From Nannocystis sp. (GTDB taxonomy: Bacteria > Myxococcota_A > Polyangia > Nannocystales > Nannocystaceae), in assembly GCF_016714285.1 (NCBI RefSeq), contig NZ_JADJNN010000003.1:558001-622000 (forward strand): a stretch of 64,000 bases of DNA. The letters are read 5' to 3'. The notes under the pieces were generated by a model. It was not told the origin of the DNA and did no database searches. It was given only the letters and a program-made list of their open reading frames with translations. Within the stretch, counting starts at the first letter, position 1. The number at the start of each line of letters is the position of its first letter. Made by a program: the position numbers and the translations under genes. Positions 27,787 through 36,407 of the stretch are shown piece by piece.

Positions 27787-28773
27787 TCAGTCTCCGTTTG
27801 GCCGGCGCGGCCGCCCGCCGATCGCCAGGCGCACGCGGAGCATCACCGGCATCACGGCGCCCAGCAGCCGCGCGAGCCGCGTGTCCGGGGGCTTGAACGA
27901 GTTGCCGCCGCCGGTGCGTCCGGCGACCAGGTCGCGCACGAATTCTTCATAGCTGGTCGGACGGATCCCCAGCGCTTGCAGCGTCGGGTGGACCTGCTCG
28001 AGTCGGTGCTCGCGGACCCAGCGGGAGATGACGATCACATGCTCCGCCGGGGTCGCCGGCACGCCCAAGATCTTCATCATCAGCCCCAGCGATCGCGGTG
28101 ACCCGTTGATATAGCTGACAGGTCGGCCGAGCACGCGCCCCAGCACCTCGGCCATGTCCCACATCGTCAGCGCCGTCGGGCCGGTGACGTCATAACATTG
28201 GCCCGCGTGGCCCGGCTCGAGCAGCGCCTTGACGGCCACGGCGGCGACGTCGCGGACATCGACGAGCGGCATGGCCCCGTCGTCGTGGGGCGCGCTGATC
28301 ACTCCGACTCGCTCGATCATGGCCCACGAGAACAGGGTGAAAGTCTGCATAAAGCCGTGCGGGCGGATCACGGTCCAGGCGAGCCCCGAGGCGGCGAGCG
28401 ATCGCTCGATCTCCGCGTGCGAGCGGAGGTTCGGCGACTCGGAGTTAATGTCGGCCATATAGGCCGAACATTTGACGATGTGTTGCACGCCGGCCTCGCG
28501 TGCCGCCGCGATAAAGGCCTGCTCCCTGCGGATCAGCGTCTCGTCCGGCGTGCTGACCAGATATGCCTTCTCGACCCCCTCCAGCGCCGTCCGCAGGCTC
28601 GCCGGGTCGTCGAAGTCCCCCGCGATCGCCTCGATGCCGCGGGCGGCCAGCTTCGTGCGGTTCTCCGCGCTCCGCGCCATCGCCACGAACGGCACGCCTC
28701 GTGCCAGGAGCAGGTCGGCGATCACGGACCCGGTGTTCCCCGTCGCCCCGGTGACCAGAATGCGTCCGCCCAT
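27787..28773 (-). CDS. NmrA-like / atypical SDR NAD(P)-binding protein
   Basis: 328 residues. The Rossmann fold starts at once with ILVTGATGNTGSVIADLLLARG (GxxGxxG), followed by MARSAENRTKLAARGIEAIA and the acidic GDFDDPASL. The typical active-site Tyr-Lys pair of classical SDRs is not seen. KCSAYMADINSESPNLRSHAEIE and TVIRPHGFMQTF match the NmrA/NAD(P)H azoreductase-like group that redox-senses or reduces quinones. The ATG at 28773 (MGGRILVTG) is chosen because the Rossmann strand follows directly. No neighbour suggests a substrate. Confidence 0.85.
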   Translation of the reverse strand: MGGRILVTGATGNTGSVIADLLLARGVPFVAMARSAENRTKLAARGIEAIAGDFDDPASLRTALEGVEKAYLVSTPDETLIRREQAFIAAAREAGVQHIVKCSAYMADINSESPNLRSHAEIERSLAASGLAWTVIRPHGFMQTFTLFSWAMIERVGVISAPHDDGAMPLVDVRDVAAVAVKALLEPGHAGQCYDVTGPTALTMWDMAEVLGRVLGRPVSYINGSPRSLGLMMKILGVPATPAEHVIVISRWVREHRLEQVHPTLQALGIRPTSYEEFVRDLVAGRTGGGNSFKPPDTRLARLLGAVMPVMLRVRLAIGGRPRRPNGD

Positions 28774-28853
28774 GTGCCCCAACGTACCCGATCCCGGCGC
28801 GCGGCGTCCTCGCCCCATGGCGGTCCGTCGCCCGTCCGCGTACCCTCGGGGCC

Positions 28854-30452
28854 ATGCGTCGCGCCGCCCTCCTGCTCGCCGCTGGCATCCTCGCCTGTCA
28901 CCCGGGCGGCGCCGCCGACGACACCGCCGACGCGGACGGATCGAGCGGCGACAGCGGCGAGGCGACGCCCACGCCCGACTTCCTGAACCCCGCCGTCGGC
29001 AGCTTCCGCGTCGACGCCAACCAGACCGAGCCCGAGCTCCTGGTCGTCCAGGACATCGTCGTCGGCGTCACCGAGGTCCTGCTCGACGGCCACTCGCTCG
29101 GCACCCTGCAGGGCGACGGCGCGGTCGGCAGCCTCGGCCCCGACGCCCTCTCGCTCACCGTCCACGGCGCGCTCACGGTCGGCAGCCACACCCTGCAGCT
29201 GCTCACCCGCACCGCGGACGCTCCGCGCTACTCGGTGGAGCTCGAGATGAAGGTCGAGGCGCCCGAGCCCGCGACGCGGCCGATGTGGAGCGCCACCCTC
29301 GCGCCCGAGCTCGTCGGCACCGGACAGGTCCTGGTCAGCTCGGGGGTCGGCGCCAGCGGCCTGCTCGGTCTGCTCGCCGCCGGCGACCCCGACCCCGAGC
29401 TGCGCCTCTTCCCCGCCGATGCCACGCGCGGCTGGACCACGGAGCCGGTGCTCGTGCCGCTCGAAGGACATGTCCTCCTGGACATGTCCTTTACGCCAGC
29501 CGTCTCCGCGATCGCGAAACCGTCGGTGGACGGCGCGCCGAAGTCCATGCGGGTCGCGTACAACGTCGGCCTCCCGGCGACGCAGGTCGTGACCCGCGAG
29601 GTCCAGCAGGGCGCCGACCCGCAGATCCAGGACCCGGTCATCGCCTTCGACCTGGGCGACGCGCTCGGCGAGCTGCAGTTCGAGTGGGCCGCCTTCGGCC
29701 GCCCTGTGGTCGTGGGCGACGCCTTGATCGCCGAGCTGCACGCCGCCCCGGACGCCGAGCAGCCGCACCCGGGCGACCACCGCCTGTTCGCCAGCCTGTG
29801 GCGCGGCCCGGCGCTGGGCTGGACCCCGCCCCAGCAGATCGGCACCGCCGCCCCCGCCGACCTCGACGCCCTCGGCCCCGCACCTGTCCTCCCGGACATC
29901 CCGTCGGATCACAGCAACACCCTCGCCGTTCGCCTCGGCGGCGCCTTCCCGGCCCTGCTCGAGCTCAGTGACACCGGCGCAGTCGCCCTCACCGTCCCGC
30001 CGCTCACGGCCCCGCTCGACGTCAGCGGCGACATCACCCTCGCCACGATCGTCAGCAACTTCGGCAGCCGTACGGTCGCCGCCGTCGACACCGCCGGCCG
30101 CGTCAGCGTCAGCATGCTCGAGACCAGCCACGGCAACACCCCGCGCCGCGCCTCGCCCAAGCCCGCCACCCTGCCTGGTGTCCCCGCCACCGGCGCGCTC
30201 GCCCCGGGCGTCGCCCGCGGCTACCCCTTCTTCCTCGTCCCCTACGGCGCCGCCGCGCCGGTCCAGGTCGTCGCCAGCGACGGCGAGAACAGCTTCGTCC
30301 AGCCGCTCGCCGACCTCCACTGCGACGCGGTCGCGCTCGCCGTCACCCTCGCCGGCAACGACCCGAAGCACGCCGTCCTGCCCTTCGCTTGCCTGCTCGA
30401 CGGGGAGCTGCGCCTCGGCCAGCTCGCGGTCGACCCGGCGCCGGGCCCGTAG
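28854..30452 (+). CDS. Large secreted lipoprotein, function unknown
   Basis: 532 residues. MRRAALLLAAGILAC is a short lipoprotein signal peptide; an Asp/Ser/Gly/Glu-rich linker follows (DADGSSGDSGEATP). The remaining 480 residues are beta-rich, with an Ig-like first part (VGSFRVDANQTEPELLVVQD; GSHTLQLLTR) and later propeller-like repeats. No named domain is recognised. Within the gene, at 29466-29489, two GGACATGTCC palindromes occur 4 bases apart. The protein is expected at the cell surface. Confidence 0.8.
   Translation: MRRAALLLAAGILACHPGGAADDTADADGSSGDSGEATPTPDFLNPAVGSFRVDANQTEPELLVVQDIVVGVTEVLLDGHSLGTLQGDGAVGSLGPDALSLTVHGALTVGSHTLQLLTRTADAPRYSVELEMKVEAPEPATRPMWSATLAPELVGTGQVLVSSGVGASGLLGLLAAGDPDPELRLFPADATRGWTTEPVLVPLEGHVLLDMSFTPAVSAIAKPSVDGAPKSMRVAYNVGLPATQVVTREVQQGADPQIQDPVIAFDLGDALGELQFEWAAFGRPVVVGDALIAELHAAPDAEQPHPGDHRLFASLWRGPALGWTPPQQIGTAAPADLDALGPAPVLPDIPSDHSNTLAVRLGGAFPALLELSDTGAVALTVPPLTAPLDVSGDITLATIVSNFGSRTVAAVDTAGRVSVSMLETSHGNTPRRASPKPATLPGVPATGALAPGVARGYPFFLVPYGAAAPVQVVASDGENSFVQPLADLHCDAVALAVTLAGNDPKHAVLPFACLLDGELRLGQLAVDPAPGP
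29466..29489. repeat. Double GGACATGTCC palindrome inside a lipoprotein gene
   Basis: Two 10-bp perfect palindromes GGACATGTCC separated by TCCT lie inside the coding region. The same palindrome or close variants appear at 3698, 11213, 31724 and near the panBC and 55.4-kb intergenic regions. Confidence 0.6.
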
Positions 30453-30467
30453 GCGTCTGTCGCCTCT

Positions 30468-30604
30468 GGGCCCCGCGCGCCCGCGCAGGCGCTCGTCTGG
30501 CGCTTGCTTGGCGCTCGTTTGGCCCCGCGCGCCGCGCAGGCGCCGTCTGGCGCTCGTTTGACCGCGCGCGCCCGCGCAGGCGCTCGTCTGGCGCCGTGCG
30601 GCCG
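30468..30604 (+). repeat. Imperfect tandem repeats upstream of the thioredoxin-like gene
   Basis: Three imperfect units built from CCGCGCGCCCGCGCAGGCG and a GTCTGGCGCTCGTTTGG-type tail occupy the space between the lipoprotein stop and the next gene. Unit lengths differ (about 52, 39 and 40 bp), so indels have accumulated. A further short duplication, CGGCCGCCCGTG, follows just before the GTG start of the next gene. Confidence 0.65.
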
Positions 30605-30625
30605 CCCGTGATACTTCGGCCGCCC

Positions 30626-31684
30626 GTGTCGCGCCTCAAGCGGATCCTCCTCGCCCTGACGATCTTGCTGCTGGTCCTGATCGGCGTGGTCGCCTGGATC
30701 TTCCGCTCGCGCGCCGAGCCGATCCCGGAGCAGCTCGCCGAGATCAACGTCGCCGAGGCCGACCCGATGAAGGTAGTGATCCCGGGCAGCGCCGGCCTCC
30801 CGGACCTCAAGCTCGCCGACCTCAAGGGCAAGACGGCGTACCTGGTCGTCGGCGACCGCGAGAGCATGCAGGCCGGCGAGAGCAAGCTGTTCGACCGCGC
30901 GCTCGGCCGCTGGCAGCTCCCGGCCGACGTCGTCGGCTACGCGATCGCCGACACCGAGGGCTTCAAGCTGTTCTCCAGCAAGATCGACGAGATCCTCGGC
31001 CCGATGCGCCCGGAGATCCGCCTCCCCCTCTACGTCGACTACGAGGGCGCGATCACCAAGGCGTTCAAGCTGCCCAAGGGCCACGTCGGCGTGGTCGTCC
31101 TCGGCCCCGACGGCGCCGTCACCCTGCGCCACAGCGGACCCCCCGTCGACAAGGACGACAAGATCCTCAAGGAGCTCAAGGCGGCCCTGCGCGCCGAGGA
31201 GCCGGTGCTCCCGCCCGCCCCCGCGTTCAAGGTCGGTGACCTCGACAACGCCGCCTGCGAGGGCAAGACCTGCATGTTTGTGTTCCTCGCCCGGCCGGTG
31301 AAAAAGACCGAGCTGCCCGGGGTCGAGGGCGGCTTCGACGGCGACATGGAGGCCACCTGGAAGCAGCTCCTGGACCCCAGCGTCCGCCTCGCGGGGCTCG
31401 TCGCCGACAGCGACAAGAAGCTCAAGGCGGCCGAGGAGGCCGCCGCCAAGGTCCATGTCGCGCTGGTCGGCACGCTCGAGGGCCTCGAGCTGTCGCAGTG
31501 GAAGACCGTCGCGGCGGCCGACGAGTCGCGCGCGCCCTTCGAGATCCCGGCGGCAGAGGCCGCGCTGGTGATCGTCGATTCCAGCGGCAAGCTGGCGCTG
31601 CGCGAGCTCGGGCTGGTGCGGATGCACAAGCTGAGCCGCGTCTCCGAGCTGCTCGGCGTCGACCTCAGCGACCGCCGCGAGTGA
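30626..31684 (+). CDS. Membrane-anchored protein with thioredoxin-like features
   Basis: 352 residues. An N-terminal signal anchor (LKRILLALTILLLVLIGVVAWIF, quoted here only by its ends LKRIL and VVAWIF) is followed by a periplasmic part. This has two successive alpha/beta segments: LKGKTAYLVVGDRESM...KGHVGVVVLGPDGAVTLRHSG, and a second one containing ACEGKTCMFVF. The pattern recalls AhpC/TlpA-type thioredoxin folds without a CxxC. The start is GTG at 30626 because the anchor begins there. It may be a non-redox thioredoxin-fold protein; the family is not certain. Confidence 0.65.
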   Translation: MSRLKRILLALTILLLVLIGVVAWIFRSRAEPIPEQLAEINVAEADPMKVVIPGSAGLPDLKLADLKGKTAYLVVGDRESMQAGESKLFDRALGRWQLPADVVGYAIADTEGFKLFSSKIDEILGPMRPEIRLPLYVDYEGAITKAFKLPKGHVGVVVLGPDGAVTLRHSGPPVDKDDKILKELKAALRAEEPVLPPAPAFKVGDLDNAACEGKTCMFVFLARPVKKTELPGVEGGFDGDMEATWKQLLDPSVRLAGLVADSDKKLKAAEEAAAKVHVALVGTLEGLELSQWKTVAAADESRAPFEIPAAEAALVIVDSSGKLALRELGLVRMHKLSRVSELLGVDLSDRRE

Positions 31685-31723
31685 GGCTCGCACGGCGCGG
31701 ACCCGCGACGATTTTGAATCGTA

Positions 31724-31747
31724 GTACATGTCTGTTGAGACATGTAC
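31724..31747. promoter_or_regulatory. Perfect hairpin of the GACATGTC family between convergent genes
   Basis: The arms GTACATGTCT and AGACATGTAC are perfectly complementary around a GTTG loop. It sits 39 bases after the thioredoxin-like stop and 32 bases after the convergent SDR stop. There is no T tract; it could be a bidirectional terminator or a protein-binding palindrome. Confidence 0.55.
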
Positions 31748-31779
31748 CAATAGCAATGCACACAGGACCGCGCACGGGC

Positions 31780-32628
31780 TCAGGCGCGGCGCAGGGAGGC
31801 CGGGCGGGTGCCGTCGAGGTCGGTGAAGTCGTAGGTGACGGCGAGCTCGGCGACGACCAGGGCCTCGCCGCTGCGCGTGAGCACCTGCGGGTCGGCGGCG
31901 AGGGCCGCGACGGCGCGGCCGCTGAGGGTCGGAGATTCGCCGTGGGTCGGGTCGAAGCCGAGGCGCTCGGGCTCGCGCAGCAGCCGTTCGGTGCGGACGA
32001 TGCCGGGCCACAGCGAGACGGCGGCGACGTTGTGCGGGCGCAGCTCACGGGCCATGTCGCGCGACATGCGGTCGACGCCGGCCTTGCCGACCCCGTAGGC
32101 GACGCTGATCGCGTAGATCTTGGCGCCGAAGGACGAGACGTTGACGATGAGGCCGCGGCGGGCCGGGACCATGATCTGCGCGGCGTGCACGGCGGCGACG
32201 TAGTGCGAGCGCAGGCCGACCCGGTGCATGAGGTCCCACTGGGCGACTGGCAGCTCCCAGAACGGACCGGCGATGCGACCCTCGGGGATCGCAAACGCGT
32301 TGTTGACCAGGAGGTCGAGCCGGCCCTGCTCGGCGTGGACGCGGGCGAACAGCGCCGCGACCTGCTCGTCGCTCGCGTGATCACAACAGATCGCAATCCC
32401 CACACCCCCGAGCGCGCGGACCTCCTCGGCGGTCTGTTCGATGCTGCCGGGGAGGCCCCCGGGGGCGGTGGAATTGGTGATGGAATCGGCCGTGGTGCGG
32501 CCGGTGACGTAGACGGTGGCGCCGGCCTCGGCGAGGCCGAGAGCGACGCCCTTGCCGACGCCTCGACTGGCGCCGGTGACGATCGCCACGGCGCCGCGGA
32601 GACGGTCGGGGCTGAGAGGTGCGGACAT
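31780..32628 (-). CDS. SDR family oxidoreductase (DHRS1-like)
   Basis: 282 residues. The cofactor motif is VTGASRGVGKG, followed by YVTGRTTADS and then an asparagine motif reading VNNAFAIP. The active-site Ser is in IVNVSSFGAK, with a catalytic Tyr-x-x-x-Lys in SVAYGVGKAGVD. The long insertion with AQWDLMHRVGLRSHYVAA and the C-terminal RTERLL...PTHGESPTLSGRAV are typical of human DHRS1-like SDRs. The start is ATG at 32628. It lies 24 bases downstream of an acyl-CoA-dehydrogenase-like gene, so both probably serve one catabolic route; the substrate is unknown. Confidence 0.87.
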   Translation of the reverse strand: MSAPLSPDRLRGAVAIVTGASRGVGKGVALGLAEAGATVYVTGRTTADSITNSTAPGGLPGSIEQTAEEVRALGGVGIAICCDHASDEQVAALFARVHAEQGRLDLLVNNAFAIPEGRIAGPFWELPVAQWDLMHRVGLRSHYVAAVHAAQIMVPARRGLIVNVSSFGAKIYAISVAYGVGKAGVDRMSRDMARELRPHNVAAVSLWPGIVRTERLLREPERLGFDPTHGESPTLSGRAVAALAADPQVLTRSGEALVVAELAVTYDFTDLDGTRPASLRRA

Positions 32629-32652
32629 TGGCGTGGGCTCGATTCGTGGCGC

Positions 32653-33789
32653 TCAGAGGCTGCTGGTGTCGCCGTCGACGCCGAGCAGGACGCGGCCGGC
32701 CAGGATGGCGCTGGTGGGGCCGACCATGATGTGCTGGGTCGCGACGTGGACGTCGCGAAAGCAGCGCTGCAGCGGGCTGCCGCTGTAGATCGATGTGGCG
32801 CCGCCGGCCTCGTAGGCGTGGTCGACGACGCTGGCGCTCGCGCTGGCCGCGTGGCAAGCGGCGGCGCGGAGCAGGGCGCGGGTGCGCAGGCCGGCGTGGC
32901 CGAGCGCGCTGACCTCATCGGCGGCGAGCGTGATCGCGGCGTGCAGGCCAGCGCGGGCGGCCAGCAGCTCGGCCTCGCCGCGGGCGACGTGCAGCTGCAC
33001 GAGTTCACGGTGGGCGATCGTCTTGCGAGCGCCGCCGGGTTGCTTGTGGGCCGCGAGCGCGAGCAATGCGTCGAGGGCGTTGCGGGCGATGCCGAGGCTG
33101 ACCGCGGCGACGCCAGCGGCGAGGGTTCCGAAGAAGGGCTGGCGGTAGAGCGGGGCGTCGATCGTCGGGGCGGCCAGCAGCGAGAAGCTGCGCGCGTGCG
33201 CGACGACGAGCTCGTCGACCGAGATATCGTGGCTGCCGGTGCCGCGCAGCCCGCTGGTGTCCCAGGTGTCGTGGATCTCGAGCTCGTCGCGCTGGAACAG
33301 CAGACTGCGCAGCTCGGGGCGGGCGGGGTCGCCGGTGTCGACGAGCACGCCGCCCATGAGCCAGCCGGCGTGCTGGCAGCCGCTGCAGAACGGCCAGCGG
33401 CCGCGCACGCGATAGCCGGCCTGCTCGCGGGTGGCCCGGCCGAGCGGGGCGAACACGCCGCCGGTGATCACGTCCGGCGGTGAGAACACCTCGCGGGCGG
33501 TGGCCTCGGGGAGGAATGCGCTCATCAGCCCGGAGGTCGCGCCGATCATCGCGCACCAGCCCGCGGAGCCGTCGGCGCGGGCGATCGCCTCGAGCACCGC
33601 GGCCAGCGTGGCCACGGATGTCTCGGCGCCGCCGAATCGTTGCGGGACGAGCAACTTGAAGATGCCGGCGTCGACCAGCGCAGCGACGGCCTCGGCGGGC
33701 AGTCGGCGCTGGCGCTCGATCGCCTCGGCGTGTGGGCGGATGAGCTGCGCGGCGGCCTCGGCCCGGGCCACGAGGGGAGCGTCGATCAT
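32653..33789 (-). CDS. Acyl-CoA dehydrogenase-like / group D flavin monooxygenase
   Basis: 378 residues with the N-terminal helical part (LPAEAVAALVDAGIFKLLVP; QRFGGAETSV). A central beta segment contains RVRGRWPFCSGCQHAGWLMG, and the C-terminal helical bundle ends in AGGATSIYSGSPLQRCFRDV and HIMVGPTS. These segments match HsaA/HpaB-like flavin monooxygenases and DszC-type proteins rather than true acyl-CoA dehydrogenases, since the catalytic glutamate region is replaced. Activity would need a reduced flavin supplied by another protein. The ATG at 33789 (MIDAPLVARAEAA) is chosen. The start codon sits inside a dispersed repeat shared with two other loci. Confidence 0.82.
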   Translation of the reverse strand: MIDAPLVARAEAAAQLIRPHAEAIERQRRLPAEAVAALVDAGIFKLLVPQRFGGAETSVATLAAVLEAIARADGSAGWCAMIGATSGLMSAFLPEATAREVFSPPDVITGGVFAPLGRATREQAGYRVRGRWPFCSGCQHAGWLMGGVLVDTGDPARPELRSLLFQRDELEIHDTWDTSGLRGTGSHDISVDELVVAHARSFSLLAAPTIDAPLYRQPFFGTLAAGVAAVSLGIARNALDALLALAAHKQPGGARKTIAHRELVQLHVARGEAELLAARAGLHAAITLAADEVSALGHAGLRTRALLRAAACHAASASASVVDHAYEAGGATSIYSGSPLQRCFRDVHVATQHIMVGPTSAILAGRVLLGVDGDTSSL

Positions 33790-33820
33790 GTCGGCGGATG
33801 GTAACAGGGTCGGGGACGCG
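33777..33820. repeat. Dispersed repeat, copy A
   Basis: Plus-strand sequence GAGCGTCGATCATGTCGGCG followed by GATGGTAACAGGGTCGGGG. It overlaps the ATG of the flavin monooxygenase-like gene on the minus strand. Copies B and C lie at 36153 and 38040. Confidence 0.7.
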
Positions 33821-33992
33821 ATCGAGTGCTCGCGCGCGGACGCGGCGTCATCGAGTCGCGGCCCGCCGCCGAACTTTCGCGTCGTGTCCTGGGATATCCT
33901 CGGCGGATGGTGGGCTGGCGTGCCCAATCTGACGAGCCTGTGGAACCCGAACGCTTCACGACCAGCGCGCGTGCACGGGGCCACAACGCCAC

Positions 33993-36086
33993 CTATGGTC
34001 CGGTGAAGCTGCTCGTGTTCGACGGAGTGTCGTGCGGGTTCTCGACGACGATTTTGTGATCGCCGGCGAATCCACCGTCGTCCTCGAACAAGATCTCGCG
34101 CGACGAGATCACCGCGACGAGCAGCCCGCGCTCGGCCAGCGAGACCCCGTCGACCCGGACCACCGCCTCGCGCGAGAAGCCGGTGCCGGTGACCGCGAAG
34201 CCGGGGCCCGTGCTGTCATCGCCGTATTTGAGGGTGGTCGGCATCACCGCCGCGATCGCCGGAATGCTCGGACTCGGCACCACCGCCGCCATCGCCGACC
34301 CGTACTGGCCCTCGGCGCTGGCCAGCAGCTCGCCCTCGCCATCGAGGAAGTCGACCGCGAGCGGCCCCGTGATCGGGCTGTAGTCGGCGTCGAGGACCAT
34401 CGCCGAGAGCACCACCGGCGTGTCGACGATGGCACGATACGGCGCCGTCAGCAGCACCCTGGCCGGCGGCCCCGAGGCGGGCTGCATGCGCCGCATCGCG
34501 GGCCGCACGACCCAGTCGGCCGCGCCCGCCGGGAGCGGCCCGGCCGCGGTGGACAGGTCGACCGCGTAGCGAAACAGCACCGGGGCAGGATCTTGCGGGG
34601 TGTAGCTGGCCTGGACCTCGCCGTCGGTCAGCGTGAAGCTGGCGGCCTCGACCACCGGTGACGCATCGAGGGTGACCGTGGCGCCCGCGAGCGCGGCCGC
34701 GTCGACGCCGATCAGGTCGGCGATCTCGTCGGCGCCGATCGACAGGTCGGCGGCCACCCCGAGCTGCGCCGGCACGACGACGATCCGCGCGTCGACGAAG
34801 CGACCGGCGTCGCCGCCCGCGATCACCTCGTCGGCGATCACCCCCGCGAGCGCCACGCCGGGCGAGAGCTGACGCTGCAGGTTGGCCTGCTCGAGCAGCT
34901 GCGGCGAGAACTGGACCTGGCGGTCGGCGCCCTCGATGCCCGCCAGCAAGATCGCGTCGCTGTCGTCGCCCGCGGCCTGCACCTGGCGATCGAACTCGTA
35001 CAGCAGGTGATCGATCGAGGTCGCCGGGCAGTCGGCGCACAGCTGCTCGCCGTCGCCGCGCGCCAGCCAGTCGCGAAACAGGTCGGCCTGCGTCGCCGCC
35101 GGCGCGTCGTCGGTCGGCGCTCCGCCGGACGGCGCGGACAGCATATCGAACACCGGCAGCAGCGAGGCCGCCATCTCGCGCTGCAGGACCGCGATGTTGT
35201 CGTCGCCCGGCGCGCTCTGCAGCCCGTGCAGGCCGGCGGCGATGGTCGCCAGCGTGTCGTCCTCGCCGGCGCGAAAGCCAGGCCCGGGCAGCGGCGCCGG
35301 GGCCCCGCAGGACTTGTTCCACGGGACGATGAGGGTCGGCGGCGTGGTGTAGTTCGACTTCTCCATCAGGTTGAGGCTGATGCCGATCGGCCACGGGATC
35401 AGCGACGCCGTGAGGCCGTAGCCGCTGTCATATTCGATCGCCGGCACGAAGGCGCGACCCGGGACGATGAAGGCCGTGAAGCCGACGATATATGGCCCGA
35501 TGCTGTACGCCACCGCGAACGCCGACATCGACGACAGATACTCGGTGGTGATGAAGTCGCCGTCGGGGCTCTTGGCGCAGCCGACCGCCGCGGTCACGCC
35601 GAAGTGGCCGAAGTCGGGCGGATAGTAGACGTTGGTCGACACCTGGGTCGCCTTGTAGATGCCGTCGCGGCCGAGCAGGAGAAACTCGTAGATCGCGTTC
35701 TCCTCGACCAGTGAACCCGAGGTCAGGCTCGCGCTCACCCAGCAGAGCGACCCGTTGATCGTGCCGATCTTCTCGGCCGGCTTGCCGACCCCACACGCGG
35801 CCGTCGCCGGCGGTGTGCGGGCCGCCCAGGACGCCCGCACCGGCGCCACCCCGCCCGCGCGCCGGTGCGGGCCGTCAAGCTGCGGACGGACCACGCTGGC
35901 CGAGCGCGCCGTCAACTCCGCGTCGCCGGGCGGGTCGAGCCGGACCTCCGCCTCCTCGCTGACCAGCTCCACCCCGCCCGCGCGTACGCGGGCATGCAGG
36001 CCCACGGCGCTGCCACCCTTCACCGCCTCGTCCGCGCAGGCGGCGAAAACAACGAGCGAGGCGGCGAGGACCCGGCGGAGAGACAT
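33993..36086 (-). CDS. Large secreted lipoprotein with C-terminal IPT/TIG-like domain
   Basis: 697 residues. The signal peptide (MSLRRVLAASLVVFAAC) ends in a lipobox at VFAAC. A Cys-containing N-terminal domain follows (ATAACGVGKPAEKIGTINGS), then hydrophobic beta segments (AVAYSIGPYIVGFTAFIVPG) and a long helical middle part. Two Ig-like regions come next. The last 80 residues (GPGFAVTGTGFSREAVVRVD; ILFEDDGGFAGDHKIVVENP) have the pattern of an IPT/TIG domain. It is probably surface-exposed and binding; the ligand is unknown. The 320 bases upstream hold a copy of a dispersed repeat. Confidence 0.78.
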   Translation of the reverse strand: MSLRRVLAASLVVFAACADEAVKGGSAVGLHARVRAGGVELVSEEAEVRLDPPGDAELTARSASVVRPQLDGPHRRAGGVAPVRASWAARTPPATAACGVGKPAEKIGTINGSLCWVSASLTSGSLVEENAIYEFLLLGRDGIYKATQVSTNVYYPPDFGHFGVTAAVGCAKSPDGDFITTEYLSSMSAFAVAYSIGPYIVGFTAFIVPGRAFVPAIEYDSGYGLTASLIPWPIGISLNLMEKSNYTTPPTLIVPWNKSCGAPAPLPGPGFRAGEDDTLATIAAGLHGLQSAPGDDNIAVLQREMAASLLPVFDMLSAPSGGAPTDDAPAATQADLFRDWLARGDGEQLCADCPATSIDHLLYEFDRQVQAAGDDSDAILLAGIEGADRQVQFSPQLLEQANLQRQLSPGVALAGVIADEVIAGGDAGRFVDARIVVVPAQLGVAADLSIGADEIADLIGVDAAALAGATVTLDASPVVEAASFTLTDGEVQASYTPQDPAPVLFRYAVDLSTAAGPLPAGAADWVVRPAMRRMQPASGPPARVLLTAPYRAIVDTPVVLSAMVLDADYSPITGPLAVDFLDGEGELLASAEGQYGSAMAAVVPSPSIPAIAAVMPTTLKYGDDSTGPGFAVTGTGFSREAVVRVDGVSLAERGLLVAVISSREILFEDDGGFAGDHKIVVENPHDTPSNTSSFTGP

Positions 36087-36407
36087 CGCCGCAGTCTACG
36101 TGCCCCGCTCCGGGTCCCTCCCTGCAATCCATGCGTGAAGCCCCGGCGCTGCGAGCGTCGATGATGTCGGCGGATGGGAACAGGGTCGGGACGCGGCGGC
36201 ATGCGCGATCGCGGGTCAAGCGGGAGTCTGCGGCGTGGGACGGCCTCCGCGGGGACTTGATGGGGCTTCATGCTGGCTTCATGCGGGGATGTTAGGTCTG
36301 GCGACCATGCAATCCGGATCGAATCTCCGCGCTCGGAGGACCCTGGCGGTCCCGGTGACCCTTGGTCTCGTGGCTGCGCGTCGAGGAGGAGGGAAAGTCG
36401 GGCCGGA
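36087..36407. other. 321-bp non-coding stretch between two minus-strand genes
   Basis: No convincing gene. It holds dispersed repeat copy B (36153-36196), a short CCCTGCAATCC..GCGTG motif (36120-36136) that reappears near 47700, and a CATGCTGGCTTCATGCGGGG stretch with a small direct repeat. Translating copy B on the minus strand gives PTLFPSADIIDA, close to the leader-side sequence before the gene at 33789. Confidence 0.5.
36153..36196. repeat. Dispersed repeat, copy B
   Basis: Plus-strand sequence GAGCGTCGATGATGTCGGCG followed by GATGGGAACAGGGTCGGGA. It differs from copy A at only a few positions, including loss of the ATG on the minus strand. Confidence 0.7.

Noticed and set aside
30389..30625. 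N-terminal extension of the thioredoxin-like protein from an upstream ATG
   Set aside because: The extra residues are Arg/Ala-rich translation of tandem repeats and overlap the lipoprotein end; the signal anchor begins at the GTG.
36120..36219. Remnant of a second flavin monooxygenase gene before 36086
   Set aside because: The similarity (PSADIIDA versus PSADMIDA) stops at the dispersed repeat; downstream residues do not match, so it is a repeat copy and not a gene fragment.
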